45,940 nt of DNA from Pseudogemmobacter lacusdianii (GTDB taxonomy: Bacteria > Pseudomonadota > Alphaproteobacteria > Rhodobacterales > Rhodobacteraceae), in NCBI RefSeq assembly GCF_030848395.1, contig NZ_JAVDBT010000020.1, positions 1-45,940 of the forward strand. Direction: 5' to 3'. Positions within the stretch are counted from its first letter, which is position 1. The number at the start of each line of letters is the position of its first letter. A model generated the notes under the pieces. That model had not been told where the DNA came from and did no database searches. It saw only the letters and a list, made by a program, of their open reading frames with translations. This document shows positions 30,235-39,457 of this stretch, in pieces. The position numbers and the translations under genes are program-made.

Positions 30235-31053
30235 TTAGCCTCGGCTCGAGCGGCGCGCCCAGAGAAAGAGCCCATGCTCTGCCGCCAGCGCCTGCATCTG
30301 CGGCAGGTCCAGCGTTAAGACGCCGCCGGCCTCCCAAGCGATACCGCCCAAGCCTGCCTTGGCCGCCGCACGCACCGCATCCGGCCCAAGCGCCGGCAAA
30401 TCTATGCGGCGATCCTGCAAAGGCTTTGGCGCTTTATAAAGCAAGCCCCGGCCTGCCGCTGCGGCTGGACGCAAGGCCCCCGGCAAAGCTTCGACCTGCG
30501 CCAGCATCGCATCTGTGCCAGCAAGGCTTTCCGCGCCAAGGCACAAGCCTTGCGCCACAACACAGCCTTGCCCCACATCGACGCGGCCCAAAGCTTCGGT
30601 GATCGCGGCGGCGCGAGTGGCATCCGCCTCATCGCGTGGCGTCAAGGCGCCAGCATAAAGCCCCTCGCCCGGCACCAAATCCGGCGCCACGTCCGAGACG
30701 CCAAGGATCGCGAAGCCCTCTTCTTCAAACAGAGCAATGACTTCGCGCAAGGTTGCATCATCGCCTTGCGCCAAAGACTGCATCAAGCGCGGCACGATCT
30801 GTGCGGTTTGCACATCGAAAAGCGAAGGATCCAGCCGCGGCCGCTGCACTGCGCCCGCAAAGGTGACTTGCGTCACCCCAGCCTCATGCAAAGCCGCAAA
30901 GAAGGGATATAGCCGCTCAATCCGAAAGCTCAGATCCGGTGTCACGCCGACCGGCGTATAGCCATCAAGCGCCGCCACGAAAGGCCGCTGCGGCAGGGCC
31001 GCAACCAAGGCCGCCGGCAAAGCCCCGGCGCCAGCAATGATCGCCAGGGTCAT
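30235..31053 (-). CDS. lpxI: UDP-2,3-diacylglucosamine pyrophosphatase LpxI
   Basis: 272 residues. LpxI hydrolyses UDP-2,3-diacylglucosamine to lipid X and UMP; it is the alphaproteobacterial replacement for LpxH and unrelated to it. Seen: LAIIAGAGALPAALVAAL, VTFAGAVQRPRLDPSLFD, GCVVAQGLCLGAESLAGTDAML and LYKAPKPLQDRRIDLPALGPD, with the conserved Asp/Glu-rich stretches of the DUF1009 family. Start ATG overlaps the lpxA stop as ATGA. Confidence 0.94.
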   Translation of the reverse strand: MTLAIIAGAGALPAALVAALPQRPFVAALDGYTPVGVTPDLSFRIERLYPFFAALHEAGVTQVTFAGAVQRPRLDPSLFDVQTAQIVPRLMQSLAQGDDATLREVIALFEEEGFAILGVSDVAPDLVPGEGLYAGALTPRDEADATRAAAITEALGRVDVGQGCVVAQGLCLGAESLAGTDAMLAQVEALPGALRPAAAAGRGLLYKAPKPLQDRRIDLPALGPDAVRAAAKAGLGGIAWEAGGVLTLDLPQMQALAAEHGLFLWARRSSRG

Positions 31054-31856
31054 TTTTGCCCCTTGGGCGTCAGGAAAGAACGGTCCGACTTTGCCAAAAT
31101 GAAATCGGTGATCTCACGCACAAGCGCACTTTCAGTGGTTTCGGCCAGATGCAGCACGCGGTCATGGAACGAGCCTTCATCCTCGGCCAAGGCGGCATAG
31201 GCGGCGCGCAGGGCTGAAATCTCGGCCCGCTCGGTGCCGCGACGCTTCAGCCCGACAAGGTTCAGCCCGTCCAACTCACCACGAGGAGCCTGCACAAGGC
31301 CGTAAGGGATCACATCATTGGTGACCATCGTGACCGCGCCAATGATCGCGCCTTTGCCAATGCGGACCCATTGATGAACGCCCGAAAGCCCGCCCAAGAT
31401 GACATCATCGCCGATGTGGCAATGGCCAGCGATGGCGACATTATTGGCCATCACGACGCGGTTGCCCACGATGGCATCATGGCCAATATGGACGCCGGTC
31501 ATCAAAAGGCAGTCGTCGCCGACTTCTGTCAGACCACCGCCACCTTCCGTGCCGGTGTTGAGCGTAGCGCCTTCACGGATGCGGCAGCGCTTGCCAACGA
31601 CCAGCCGCGTCCGCTCGCCTTTGAACTTCAGATCCTGAGGTTCGCCCCCGACGCTGGCAAATTGCCAGATCTCGGTCTCATCGCCGATCTCGGTCCAACC
31701 GGTGACGACGACATGCGATTTCAGCACCACGCCGCGGCCCAAAGTGACCTCATTGCCGATGACGCAATAGGGGCCGATGCGGCAATCTGCGCCGATCGTG
31801 GCCCCGTCGTCGATCACGGCGGTCGGGTGGACAGTGGCTGAGCCGTGGATTGCCAT
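31050..31856 (-). CDS. lpxA: UDP-GlcNAc acyltransferase
   Basis: 268 residues of left-handed beta-helix hexapeptide repeats (residues 5-190, for example VHPTAVIDDGATIGADCRIGP) and a helical C-terminus. It moves a 3-hydroxyacyl chain from ACP to UDP-GlcNAc, the first step of lipid A. The catalytic His lies in GVHIGHDAIVGN, and EPQDLKFKGE and GLNLVGLKRRG are LpxA signatures. It starts three bases after fabZ ends and overlaps lpxI. Confidence 0.96.
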   Translation of the reverse strand: MAIHGSATVHPTAVIDDGATIGADCRIGPYCVIGNEVTLGRGVVLKSHVVVTGWTEIGDETEIWQFASVGGEPQDLKFKGERTRLVVGKRCRIREGATLNTGTEGGGGLTEVGDDCLLMTGVHIGHDAIVGNRVVMANNVAIAGHCHIGDDVILGGLSGVHQWVRIGKGAIIGAVTMVTNDVIPYGLVQAPRGELDGLNLVGLKRRGTERAEISALRAAYAALAEDEGSFHDRVLHLAETTESALVREITDFILAKSDRSFLTPKGQK

Positions 31857-31859
31857 GCG

Positions 31860-32336
31860 TTAGCCCTTCGGAACGTCGAACATGGCCATAAAGCTCGCTT
31901 CGCAGGCCAGTTCGCCCTCGACCATCGCCTTACCTTCGAATTTCCAGACCTTGCCACCGCCGCGCACAGCGCGAACATGCAGCTCAAGCACGTCACCGGG
32001 CACAACCTTACGGCGGAATTTCACGCCATCGACGCCCATGAAGAACACCTTGGCGTTCTTGTCGACCAACTCCATCGACAGGCCCACGAGCACGCCCGAC
32101 GTCTGCGCCATCGCTTCGATAATCATCACACCGGGGAAAATCGGCATGCCGGGGAAATGGCCGGTGAACTGCGGCTCATTATAGGTGATGCATTTGATGC
32201 CCACGCAGGACTCGTGCAGCACGATGTCCTTGACCTTGTCGATCAAGAGGAACGGATAGCGATGCGGGATGATCCGCTGGATCAGCTCTAGATCGGCAGT
32301 CGTTGCGACGGATGCGGTTTGGGCAGGTGCATTCAC
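31860..32336 (-). CDS. fabZ: 3-hydroxyacyl-ACP dehydratase FabZ
   Basis: 158 residues with GTG at 32334-32336 as start: AGGAG lies nine bases before it and no ATG exists before the catalytic core. The hot-dog enzyme removes water from 3-hydroxyacyl-ACP. Seen: [14 protein letters not shown], His60 in [15 protein letters not shown] and Glu74 in [11 protein letters not shown], the catalytic pair. It competes with LpxA for hydroxyacyl-ACP, which is why the genes commonly travel together. lpxD, often between bamA/ompH and fabZ in other bacteria, is absent here. Confidence 0.95.
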   Translation of the reverse strand: MNAPAQTASVATTADLELIQRIIPHRYPFLLIDKVKDIVLHESCVGIKCITYNEPQFTGHFPGMPIFPGVMIIEAMAQTSGVLVGLSMELVDKNAKVFFMGVDGVKFRRKVVPGDVLELHVRAVRGGGKVWKFEGKAMVEGELACEASFMAMFDVPKG

Positions 32337-32459
32337 GGGTTTGCTCTCCTGTGCCACCCCTTTGTGGGTCGGCGAATATGTGACGCCAACCTCAGCCGGC
32401 TTTCCCACCTGCTAACAACTCGTCGCGAAAGTGACAAGTTCCAAGGCAGCGCTCAGGCG

Positions 32460-33206
32460 TCAGGGCGCGGGATCGGGTTGAACCTCAGGCGCAGGGCTCG
32501 CAGGAGGCTGCGGTGCGGGAACAGGCTCTGGCGTCGGTACGGGCAAGGGTTTGGGATGGGTCGCATCCATGCGCTCGATCGCGGCGGCGGTGATATCAGC
32601 CTCGGTCACGGCCATCAGCACCGCCCCCGAAGCCAAAATCGCCGAGGCGCCACTTTCCATCATCACTTGGCGCAAAACCGGGCCAGCGGCCGCGAAAAAC
32701 GCCCTTTGTTCGGCATCGCGCGTGGCGATCAAAGCTTGGCTCTTGGTGTCTTGGGCGCGACGGATCCCCTCAACCCGCATGTCGAAATCGCGCGCAATCC
32801 GGCTGAAATCAGCCGCAGGCACCGCCGAGCGGCGTTCGGTCAAGGCTTGCTCTTCCTTTTGCAAAGCCTCTTCGATGCGCCGGTTCTCAGCCGCGAGATT
32901 GTCGCGCTCCACCTCAAGTGCTGCGATCACCGCCCTGCCCCAAGCGCTTTCGCGAAAGAAGCGGTCGGCGTCGAGCGTGACCACTGCCGGAGCGGTTTGT
33001 GTCAGAGGCGTCAATTGCCCGATCACGCCTTGAAACTGTGTCCGATCCTCAGCGACGGCCTGGCGCGGCGAAGCAACCAGCACGGCCGCTGCCGCAAGGG
33101 CCAACCCGCACAGGCCTGGCATCAAAGGCACAAGATCAGGCGCCGCGGATGAACCGCGGCGCGCGAGGCGAAACCTGTGCTTAGAACTTGGTAGAGACCG
33201 TGACAT
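32460..33206 (-). CDS. OmpH/Skp family periplasmic chaperone
   Basis: 248 residues from the ATG at 33204-33206, which lies inside the end of bamA; a later Met at residue 29 is possible. After a long basic start comes a signal segment (GLCGLALAAAAVLVASPRQAVA). Residues 70-200 match the OmpH pattern: VVTLDADRFFRESAWG, a coiled coil rich in Glu and Arg (ERDNLAAENRRIEEALQKEE), DFDMRVEGIRRAQDTKSQ and a C-terminal alpha/beta end ILASGAVLMAVTEADITAA. Then a Pro-rich tail of about 30 residues. Skp proteins hold unfolded barrels for BamA, and the two genes overlap by 26 bases. Confidence 0.85.
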   Translation of the reverse strand: MSRSLPSSKHRFRLARRGSSAAPDLVPLMPGLCGLALAAAAVLVASPRQAVAEDRTQFQGVIGQLTPLTQTAPAVVTLDADRFFRESAWGRAVIAALEVERDNLAAENRRIEEALQKEEQALTERRSAVPAADFSRIARDFDMRVEGIRRAQDTKSQALIATRDAEQRAFFAAAGPVLRQVMMESGASAILASGAVLMAVTEADITAAAIERMDATHPKPLPVPTPEPVPAPQPPASPAPEVQPDPAP

Positions 33207-35559
33207 CGAAGGATTGTTCCTTGTCGAAGTCTTCTTTGACCAGCGCTCTGGAGAAGTTAAAGCGCAACGGGCCCATCGGCGTGTTCCACATCAGCGACAG
33301 GCCAACCGAGACGCGCGGCTTGAAGCTGTCGTCGACCGAGCCTGCACCCAGCACACCATCGGTATTCGAAAGGCTCCAGACCGAGCCGACATCCAAGAAC
33401 GCACCGCCCGTCATGCCGTATTCTTCCGGCAGACCAATCGGGAAATCAGCTTCGAAGCGCGCGACGGCAAAGGCGTTACCGCCAAGCGCGTCGCGATCCC
33501 CTGTCGGTCCGCCATCGCGCGGACCAATGCCATTCGGCTCAAAGCCGCGGATCTTACCATTGCCAAAGTAGCGTTCGGTCACACGGGTTGTGCTGCCCGA
33601 GAAGCCATGCACATAGCCGCCCTCGAAGATCGCGCGCACCGTGACTTCTTCGTTCCAAACCCGCTTCTCAGCCATCGCCATTGCGGTGGTGCTCAGGAAC
33701 TTCGTATCGCCGCCAAGCCCACTAATTTCTTGACCAAAGCGGAGGACGTAGCTCGTGTTTGGGTTCAGGCCGGTGATCCGGTTGTCGAAGTTATAGCGGT
33801 AGCCAAGCGCACTGGTGATCAGCGCCCCATTGTCGCCCTGCGCCAACTCTGCCCGCAAGATGGGCGAGCTATCGGCGTTGGGGAGGCCAGTGGTATCATT
33901 CATATCGTAGTCAAAGATCCTATCTTTCGACAGACGATAGGTCAGATCCAGCCGCGACTGTTCACCCACGGGGAAGCCCAAGCCAAAGCCAAAGCCCACA
34001 TTGCGCGTGTTATAAAGCGCATTGTCATTGTCCGACGTACGATAGTAGCCGTTGATGTTGAACGACAAATCGCGCCCCAGCACCGAAGGCTCGGTGAAGG
34101 AGAAAGACGAGTTCTGCGTGTCCGAGGTGTTGGCAAGGCTCAAAGCAATCGCCTGCCCGCGGCCCAAGAAATTCCGCTCGGAGAAGTTGACGTTAAAGCC
34201 GGTGCCGCTGGCGACCGAGTAGCTCAGACCGAAGCCCAGCGAGCCGGTCGGCTGTTCTTGCACATCGACGTTGACCACCACCTGATCAGGGCTGGACCCC
34301 TGCTCGGCATTGACCTTGGCATCGCCAAAGAAGCCAAGCGCGCGGATACGCTCAGCCGACTGACGGATTTCGCGCGCATTGAAGGGGTCGCCTTCAACCG
34401 TGCGGAACTGACGCCGCACCACCTGATCCAAAGTCGTCGCATTGCCTTCAATATCAATGCGTTCGACAAAGATCCGCTCGCCCCGAACCAAGGCGAATTC
34501 CACGTTCACCGCTTGACCACGATCATTGCGGGTGATGCGCGGATCGATGCGAACGAAGTTCAGGCCCTTTTTCAGCGCCAGATTTTCCATCCGGGCGATG
34601 ATGTTCTCAATCGCAGCCGGGTTGAAGGTCTGACCGGCGCGGATCTTTTGCAGCGCCGCAAATTCGGCCACATCCACGCCTTCGATCTCAGAGACCGTGG
34701 TGATCTGACCAAATGTATAGGGCAGGCCTTCGCTGATGGTGAAGGTCACGAAGCTCGCGTCGCGCTCGCGCGAGGTCTCGGCGGTGGCATCGGTGACTTG
34801 GAAGTCGATATAGCCCCGCGAGCGGTAGAAATCGGTCAGCATCTGCTTGTCGACTTCCAGACGCTCGGCAACGAAGCTGTCGCGCTGGATCAGCGCACGC
34901 AAGAAGCCTGCCTGTTTGGTCTCAAGCACTTGGCGCAAGCGACGGTCTGAGAAGGCACGGTTGCCGACGAACGACAGCCGCTCAATCTCAACGACCTTGC
35001 CTTCGGCAATCTCAAAGACCAGATCGACCCGATTGCCATCACGGCGGATCACCTTGGGGGTGACGCTAGCGGCCAAACGGCCCCGAATCCGGTAGATCTC
35101 GGCAATCGCAGCGGCGTCCGATTCGGCGGTTGCGGGCGAGAACGGCTTGCGCGATTGCGATTGGATCGCCGCGGCCAGCTCTTCATCTTTAAGGACCTTA
35201 TTGCCCTCAAAGTTGATGATATTGACGAACGGATATTCGGTCACTTTGATCAGAAGCGTATTGCCCTGCGGCACCAGCTCGACCGTCTCAAAAAGGCCGG
35301 TTCGTGCCAGACGCTGGTAGGCATCGTTCAAATCCGACGCCGAAACCGCGCCGCCGCGGCCGATTCCAGCATAAGACAGGATCGTCGTGGTATCGACGCG
35401 ATTGTTGCCCTCAACCGTAACGCCCGAAAAAGCAAAGCTTTGCGCCACGGCCGGAGCGAGAGGCGCGAGGCTAAACCCAGCCGCGCCAAGGAAAACCGCT
35501 GTGGCAAGCAGCCGGGCCCGAGAAGAGGGACGCAGGGTCCTGCCGCAAGTGTCTGCCAT
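33181..35559 (-). CDS. bamA: Outer-membrane assembly factor BamA
   Basis: 792 residues from the ATG at 35557-35559 with GAGGGG seven bases upstream. Signal peptide (ending PAVAQ), five POTRA domains (about 45-420, for example FSGVTVEGNNRVDTTTIL, IDIEGNATTLDQVVRRQFR) and a 16-strand barrel. The lid motif VRGF is present as IRGFEPNGIGPRD, and the protein ends in Phe (VTVSTKF). BamA folds outer-membrane barrels. A consensus-like promoter lies at 35595-35623, so bamA-lpxB can be transcribed apart from the rseP part. Confidence 0.96.
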   Translation of the reverse strand: MADTCGRTLRPSSRARLLATAVFLGAAGFSLAPLAPAVAQSFAFSGVTVEGNNRVDTTTILSYAGIGRGGAVSASDLNDAYQRLARTGLFETVELVPQGNTLLIKVTEYPFVNIINFEGNKVLKDEELAAAIQSQSRKPFSPATAESDAAAIAEIYRIRGRLAASVTPKVIRRDGNRVDLVFEIAEGKVVEIERLSFVGNRAFSDRRLRQVLETKQAGFLRALIQRDSFVAERLEVDKQMLTDFYRSRGYIDFQVTDATAETSRERDASFVTFTISEGLPYTFGQITTVSEIEGVDVAEFAALQKIRAGQTFNPAAIENIIARMENLALKKGLNFVRIDPRITRNDRGQAVNVEFALVRGERIFVERIDIEGNATTLDQVVRRQFRTVEGDPFNAREIRQSAERIRALGFFGDAKVNAEQGSSPDQVVVNVDVQEQPTGSLGFGLSYSVASGTGFNVNFSERNFLGRGQAIALSLANTSDTQNSSFSFTEPSVLGRDLSFNINGYYRTSDNDNALYNTRNVGFGFGLGFPVGEQSRLDLTYRLSKDRIFDYDMNDTTGLPNADSSPILRAELAQGDNGALITSALGYRYNFDNRITGLNPNTSYVLRFGQEISGLGGDTKFLSTTAMAMAEKRVWNEEVTVRAIFEGGYVHGFSGSTTRVTERYFGNGKIRGFEPNGIGPRDGGPTGDRDALGGNAFAVARFEADFPIGLPEEYGMTGGAFLDVGSVWSLSNTDGVLGAGSVDDSFKPRVSVGLSLMWNTPMGPLRFNFSRALVKEDFDKEQSFDVTVSTKF

Positions 35560-35594
35560 AACCAAGCCCCTCGAGTTTCGAATGTCCCTGCTTG

Positions 35595-35623
35595 GGGATA
35601 GCGGGAAAGCTGCATCTTGTCAA
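35595..35623 (-). promoter_or_regulatory. Sigma-70-type promoter of bamA
   Basis: On the minus strand TTGACA (a perfect -35) is followed after 17 bases by TATCCC. The -10 end is 36 bases before the bamA ATG. No other obvious candidate lies in the gap. Confidence 0.5.
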
Positions 35624-35818
35624 AAGGCTGCGGGGGGTACGGCCAACTTTGCCACATGTGGTATCTGCGGGCGCGCGCCAAAGGGCACCGAACTCCCGCT
35701 CTGATTGCAACGCTTAACCCGATGAGCAGCCTGCCCCGCCCTAGGCGGACAGAAAGAGCTGCGCATAGGTGCCGCCCCAATCACGCCCCATGTGGCAGAA
35801 AATACACGCAGAGAGCAA

Positions 35819-35956
35819 TTACGGGCCGACAATGGCCGTGCCAAGGAAGGCACCGGCCAAAAGGCCAAGCACAATGGTGCCTGCGGTAAAAAGCCGGTCA
35901 AGGTTCAGACGCACCAACAGGCTGATACCGGGAAAGGTTTGCCGAACAAACTGCAT
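35819..35956 (-). CDS. 45-residue membrane microprotein between rseP and bamA
   Basis: ATG at 35954-35956 with GGGGAG about seven bases upstream, TAA at 35819. The protein opens MQFVRQTFPGISLLVRLNLD and continues with one hydrophobic span RLFTAGTIVLGLLAGAFLG ending TAIVGP. I recall similar short proteins (FPGI-LL-RLN-DRL) in Rhodobacteraceae, but no function. It lies on the same strand as the envelope block, 131 bases after rseP and 259 before bamA. Its position between the sigma-E-pathway protease and BamA suggests, without proof, an envelope role. Confidence 0.75.
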   Translation of the reverse strand: MQFVRQTFPGISLLVRLNLDRLFTAGTIVLGLLAGAFLGTAIVGP

Positions 35957-36087
35957 GACAGCTCCCCATCTCATGGCGGACACAAACACTCGGATGCGTC
36001 TCTATACCCCCGGAATAGGGCATGACTGTGGCGCCGTGCTGCCTTGGGATAGCCCCGAGGCGGCGACGGCCCGTGATCTGCCCCGGC

Positions 36088-37452
36088 TTAGACGCAGATC
36101 AGATCTTGCAGCAAGGCAAAGGCCATCAAGGACAACAGCAGCGTCAGACCAATTGACATCAGCACTTGCAACGCCCGGTCCGAGGGCGGGCGGCGCGCCA
36201 CCGCTTCATAGGCGTGGAACACCAGATGCCCACCGTCGAGCACCGGAATCGGAAAGAGGTTCAAAAGCCCGATGCCGAAAGAGATGATGGCAAAGAGGCT
36301 AAAGAACGCCTCGGGGCCAACTTTGGCCGCATCGCCCAAAGCATCGGCCATGCCGATCACGCCCGACATATTGCAGGTCGAAAGCCGACCCGCCACCATA
36401 TGGTAAAGCCCCGAGAAGGTTCCGGTGGTGATGCCCCACATCTGATTGAAGGCACCGGTGACCGACTCGCCCAAGCCGCCCCGACGGGTGCCTGGCTCGA
36501 AGATCAGACCTTGCGAGATCCCCATCAGCCATTCGGTCTTAAAGCTGCCATCGGGTTGCGGGATGTCGCGCTGGCGTGGCGTCAGCACCATCTCGGTCGC
36601 GGTGCCATCGCGCCAAACCGTCAGCGGCACAGGTTTGCCGCCCGAGCCGGTGACGATCTCGCGCAACTGCATGAAGGTGGTGATCGGATTGCCATCGGCC
36701 TCGATGATCACATCGCCGCTGCGCACCCCGGCATCCACCGCCGCCGATTTCACCTGCACAGAATTTACCATTGCGGGCGCCGGATGAGGGCCGGGGAAGG
36801 TGATGACCTGCCCTGCCCGCTCGACGGTCCAGTCAACGGTTGGCGTCTCGGGCAGAACCGCGTCGCGGGCATCGCCATTGCCATTGGCCAGCTGCGACAA
36901 GGCGCGCAGGCTGTCGATCTCAAGACCATTCACAGCCAAGATGACGTCGCCGTCCTGCAGCATCTGTCCCTCATAGGGCAGCGGCAAAGCGCGCTCTACC
37001 CGAGGCTGACCATCTGGAATGCCGATCACCAGCCCCATGATCACCAAAACCACAAACGTCAGGATAAAATTGGCCAAAGGCCCTGCGGCCACGGTTGCAG
37101 CCCGGGCCCAAAGCGGCGCGCCAGCCATTGTGTGGCGGCGCTCGTCGGCAGACAGCCCTGCCGTCTCGGCACTGCGCACCGAGGAAGCATCGGCGTCGCC
37201 CAAGAATTTAACATAGCCACCGAAAGGAATGGCGGCGATCTGCCATTTGGTGCCGCGCTTATCGGTGCGGCTGAGCAAGACCTTGCCAAAGCCCACCGAG
37301 AAAACCTCGGCATGGATGCCGGTCCAACGCCCCACGATGTAATGGCCGTATTCATGCACCGCGACGATGATCGACAGCGCGATGATGAAGAAGAACCCCG
37401 CCCAGATCACGGCCCAAGCCGATCCGCCAAGGGCCGCAATAACATCGCTCAT
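36088..37452 (-). CDS. rseP: RIP zinc metalloprotease RseP
   Basis: 454 residues. Site-2 protease of the inner membrane that cuts anti-sigma factors after a first cleavage. The zinc motif HEYGH is at 33-37 in the first span (the usual form is HEFGH; Tyr is a mild change), with LDGGH in NLFPIPVLDGGHL supplying the third ligand. Two PDZ-like parts lie in the periplasmic loop (ILAVNGLEI and SGDVIIEADGNPI). ATG overlaps the dxr stop as ATGA. Confidence 0.95.
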   Translation of the reverse strand: MSDVIAALGGSAWAVIWAGFFFIIALSIIVAVHEYGHYIVGRWTGIHAEVFSVGFGKVLLSRTDKRGTKWQIAAIPFGGYVKFLGDADASSVRSAETAGLSADERRHTMAGAPLWARAATVAAGPLANFILTFVVLVIMGLVIGIPDGQPRVERALPLPYEGQMLQDGDVILAVNGLEIDSLRALSQLANGNGDARDAVLPETPTVDWTVERAGQVITFPGPHPAPAMVNSVQVKSAAVDAGVRSGDVIIEADGNPITTFMQLREIVTGSGGKPVPLTVWRDGTATEMVLTPRQRDIPQPDGSFKTEWLMGISQGLIFEPGTRRGGLGESVTGAFNQMWGITTGTFSGLYHMVAGRLSTCNMSGVIGMADALGDAAKVGPEAFFSLFAIISFGIGLLNLFPIPVLDGGHLVFHAYEAVARRPPSDRALQVLMSIGLTLLLSLMAFALLQDLICV

Positions 37453-38666
37453 GCGCTTATTCCTGTGCTGTTTTCTGTGCTGCTGATCGCCTCGGCGGCC
37501 CTGATCCTTGCCAGATGGTCCATCTCCAGAACATCCTCAAGGGTCATCACGTCATTTCCAAGGCCAGATCCCCGCAGATCCCCGGCCGCAGTCAACCGCT
37601 CCAGCGTGGTTTCAACCACATCGGCCATTTGCATAAAGCCCAGACGCCCCGCCAAGAAACCATCAAGGGCAATCTCTTTGGCCGCGTTGAAGGCGGCCCC
37701 CGCAAGGCCGCGCTGGGCCATCACCTCACGGCAAAGCCGCAAGGCCGGGTAGCGCGCCATCTCGGGCGCGCGGAAGGTCAGGGTCGAAAGCTGCGCAAAG
37801 TCCAGCTTGGCCACTGGGAGTGCAGCCCGTTCCGGCCAGTTCAGCGCATAGCCGATTGGGTGGCGCATGTCGGGGCTGCCAAGATGCGCCATGATCGCCC
37901 CATCGTGAAAGCCAACCATCGAGTGGATGATGGATTCGGGGTGAATGATCACTTCGATCTGCTCCGGCGCGACCCCAAAATACTCACGCGTTTCAATAAC
38001 TTCCAAGGCTTTGTTAAACATAGAGGCCGAGTCGATTGTGATCCGTTGCCCCATCGCCCAATTGGGATGCGCCAAGGCGTCTTGCACCCGCGCCGCCGCC
38101 AATGCCTCAATCGGCCAATCGCGCAAAGCCCCGCCCGAGGCGGTAAGGATGATCCGCTCAACCGCCGAGAGATCCTCGCCCACCAAGGCCTGATAGATCG
38201 CTGAATGCTCTGAATCGACCGGCAGGATGCGCGCTTTGTGCCGCGCGGCGGTTTGCATGAGCAAAGGCCCCGCGGTGACCAAGGATTCCTTATTGGCCAA
38301 AGCCAAAGTGGCACCTTGCGCCAGCGCGCGCAGGCCGGGCACCAGACCGGCGGCACCGATGATCGCACTCATCACCCAATCCACGGGACACTCGGCGGCC
38401 TCGGCAATGGCTTCTGGTCCGGCCGCACTGATCGTGGATGTGCCCGCTAAAGCCGCGCGCAACGCGGGCAAATCGGCCGGATCGGCGCAGACCGCCAGCT
38501 CGGCCCGCAAAATACGGGCTTGCTCGGCCAGCCGCGTGACATTGCGGCCCGCGGTCAGCGCCACGACCTGATAGGCCTCGGCCCCGCCGGCGCGCTGGAT
38601 GAGGTCAATGGTCTGTTCTCCGACCGAACCGGTCGCACCAAAAATCGAAATACGACGCATCGGCAT
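37449..38666 (-). CDS. dxr: 1-deoxy-D-xylulose-5-phosphate reductoisomerase
   Basis: 405 residues. It turns DXP into MEP, the committed step of the non-mevalonate isoprenoid pathway, which supplies the substrate of UppS two genes upstream. Seen: the NADPH site ISIFGATGSVGEQT (residues 6-19), ALANKESLVTAG, the metal ligands in VDSEHSAIYQAL, and HPESIIHSMVGFHDG. Start ATG shares bases with the cdsA stop (TAATG). A second ATG two codons later is possible. Confidence 0.96.
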   Translation of the reverse strand: MPMRRISIFGATGSVGEQTIDLIQRAGGAEAYQVVALTAGRNVTRLAEQARILRAELAVCADPADLPALRAALAGTSTISAAGPEAIAEAAECPVDWVMSAIIGAAGLVPGLRALAQGATLALANKESLVTAGPLLMQTAARHKARILPVDSEHSAIYQALVGEDLSAVERIILTASGGALRDWPIEALAAARVQDALAHPNWAMGQRITIDSASMFNKALEVIETREYFGVAPEQIEVIIHPESIIHSMVGFHDGAIMAHLGSPDMRHPIGYALNWPERAALPVAKLDFAQLSTLTFRAPEMARYPALRLCREVMAQRGLAGAAFNAAKEIALDGFLAGRLGFMQMADVVETTLERLTAAGDLRGSGLGNDVMTLEDVLEMDHLARIRAAEAISSTENSTGISA

Positions 38667-39457
38667 TAGGGCCTTGCGAAAAGTTGCAGAGCAGGCAGCA
38701 GCAGAGCGGCCAAGACGGCGGCAAAGGCCAAGGCGTCAAAGCGGTCCAGAAGACCACCATGCCCCGGGATCAGCCCCGAGGAATCCTTCACACCCGCCCG
38801 CCGCTTGATCGCCGATTCCGCGATATCGCCCAGCTGGCCCGCGAAAGCCACGAGCGGTGAGACCCAGAGGAGCGCCGCCGCGCCGTATCCTGCCTGCCAA
38901 AAGCCAAGCCCCACCAAAGCAGCGCAGATCCAACCCGCCACTGTGCCCGACCAGGTCTTCTTCGGGCTGACCTTGGGCCAAAACTTCGGACCGCCCAGCA
39001 ACCGCCCAGCGAAATATCCCGCCACATCCGACAAAATCACCACGGCCAAAAGCCAAAGCACCGGCACAAGACCCGCCGATTGGCGCAAAGCCACCAAGGC
39101 CCAGCCGGTGGCCAGAATGATCAGCGCATAGACGAAGAAAACCGCAGCGTCGCGGCGCGGTGCCACCAGCCCAATCAGCGGCGGCAAAAGCAACAGCGGC
39201 ACGACATAGAAATGAGGAACAAACAGGTTCAGCGCCAAGACCGTCGCCGCCAAAAGCCCCAGAAGCAGCGAGGCATCATAGCCCTCGCCCTTGGTCATCC
39301 GCGCCAATTCCCACGTCATCAGGCCTGAGCAGATGATCGCGAACAGCGCAAACGGCAGGCCCCCGACCCAGATCGCACTGCCACCCACGGCCAAAAGCAC
39401 CGCAGCGGAAAGAATGCGCGGCGCCAGATCGCCCCATTTCGAGGCCACAGCCGTCAT
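38666..39457 (-). CDS. cdsA: Phosphatidate cytidylyltransferase
   Basis: 263 residues from the ATG at 39455-39457 (ATGA with uppS). A polytopic membrane enzyme that makes CDP-diacylglycerol for phospholipids. The family signature is visible toward the end as SPKKTWSGTVAGW and QLGDIAESAIKRRAGVKDSSGLIPGHGGLLDRFD, here split by a short spacer, with SDVAGYFAGRLLGG before it. Confidence 0.94.
   Translation of the reverse strand: MTAVASKWGDLAPRILSAAVLLAVGGSAIWVGGLPFALFAIICSGLMTWELARMTKGEGYDASLLLGLLAATVLALNLFVPHFYVVPLLLLPPLIGLVAPRRDAAVFFVYALIILATGWALVALRQSAGLVPVLWLLAVVILSDVAGYFAGRLLGGPKFWPKVSPKKTWSGTVAGWICAALVGLGFWQAGYGAAALLWVSPLVAFAGQLGDIAESAIKRRAGVKDSSGLIPGHGGLLDRFDALAFAAVLAALLLPALQLFARP

Noticed and set aside
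33214-34950. A 578-codon plus-strand open frame opposite bamA, and a similar one at 36166-37752 opposite rseP/dxr
   Set aside because: Both lie fully within well-recognised genes on the other strand and show no family pattern.
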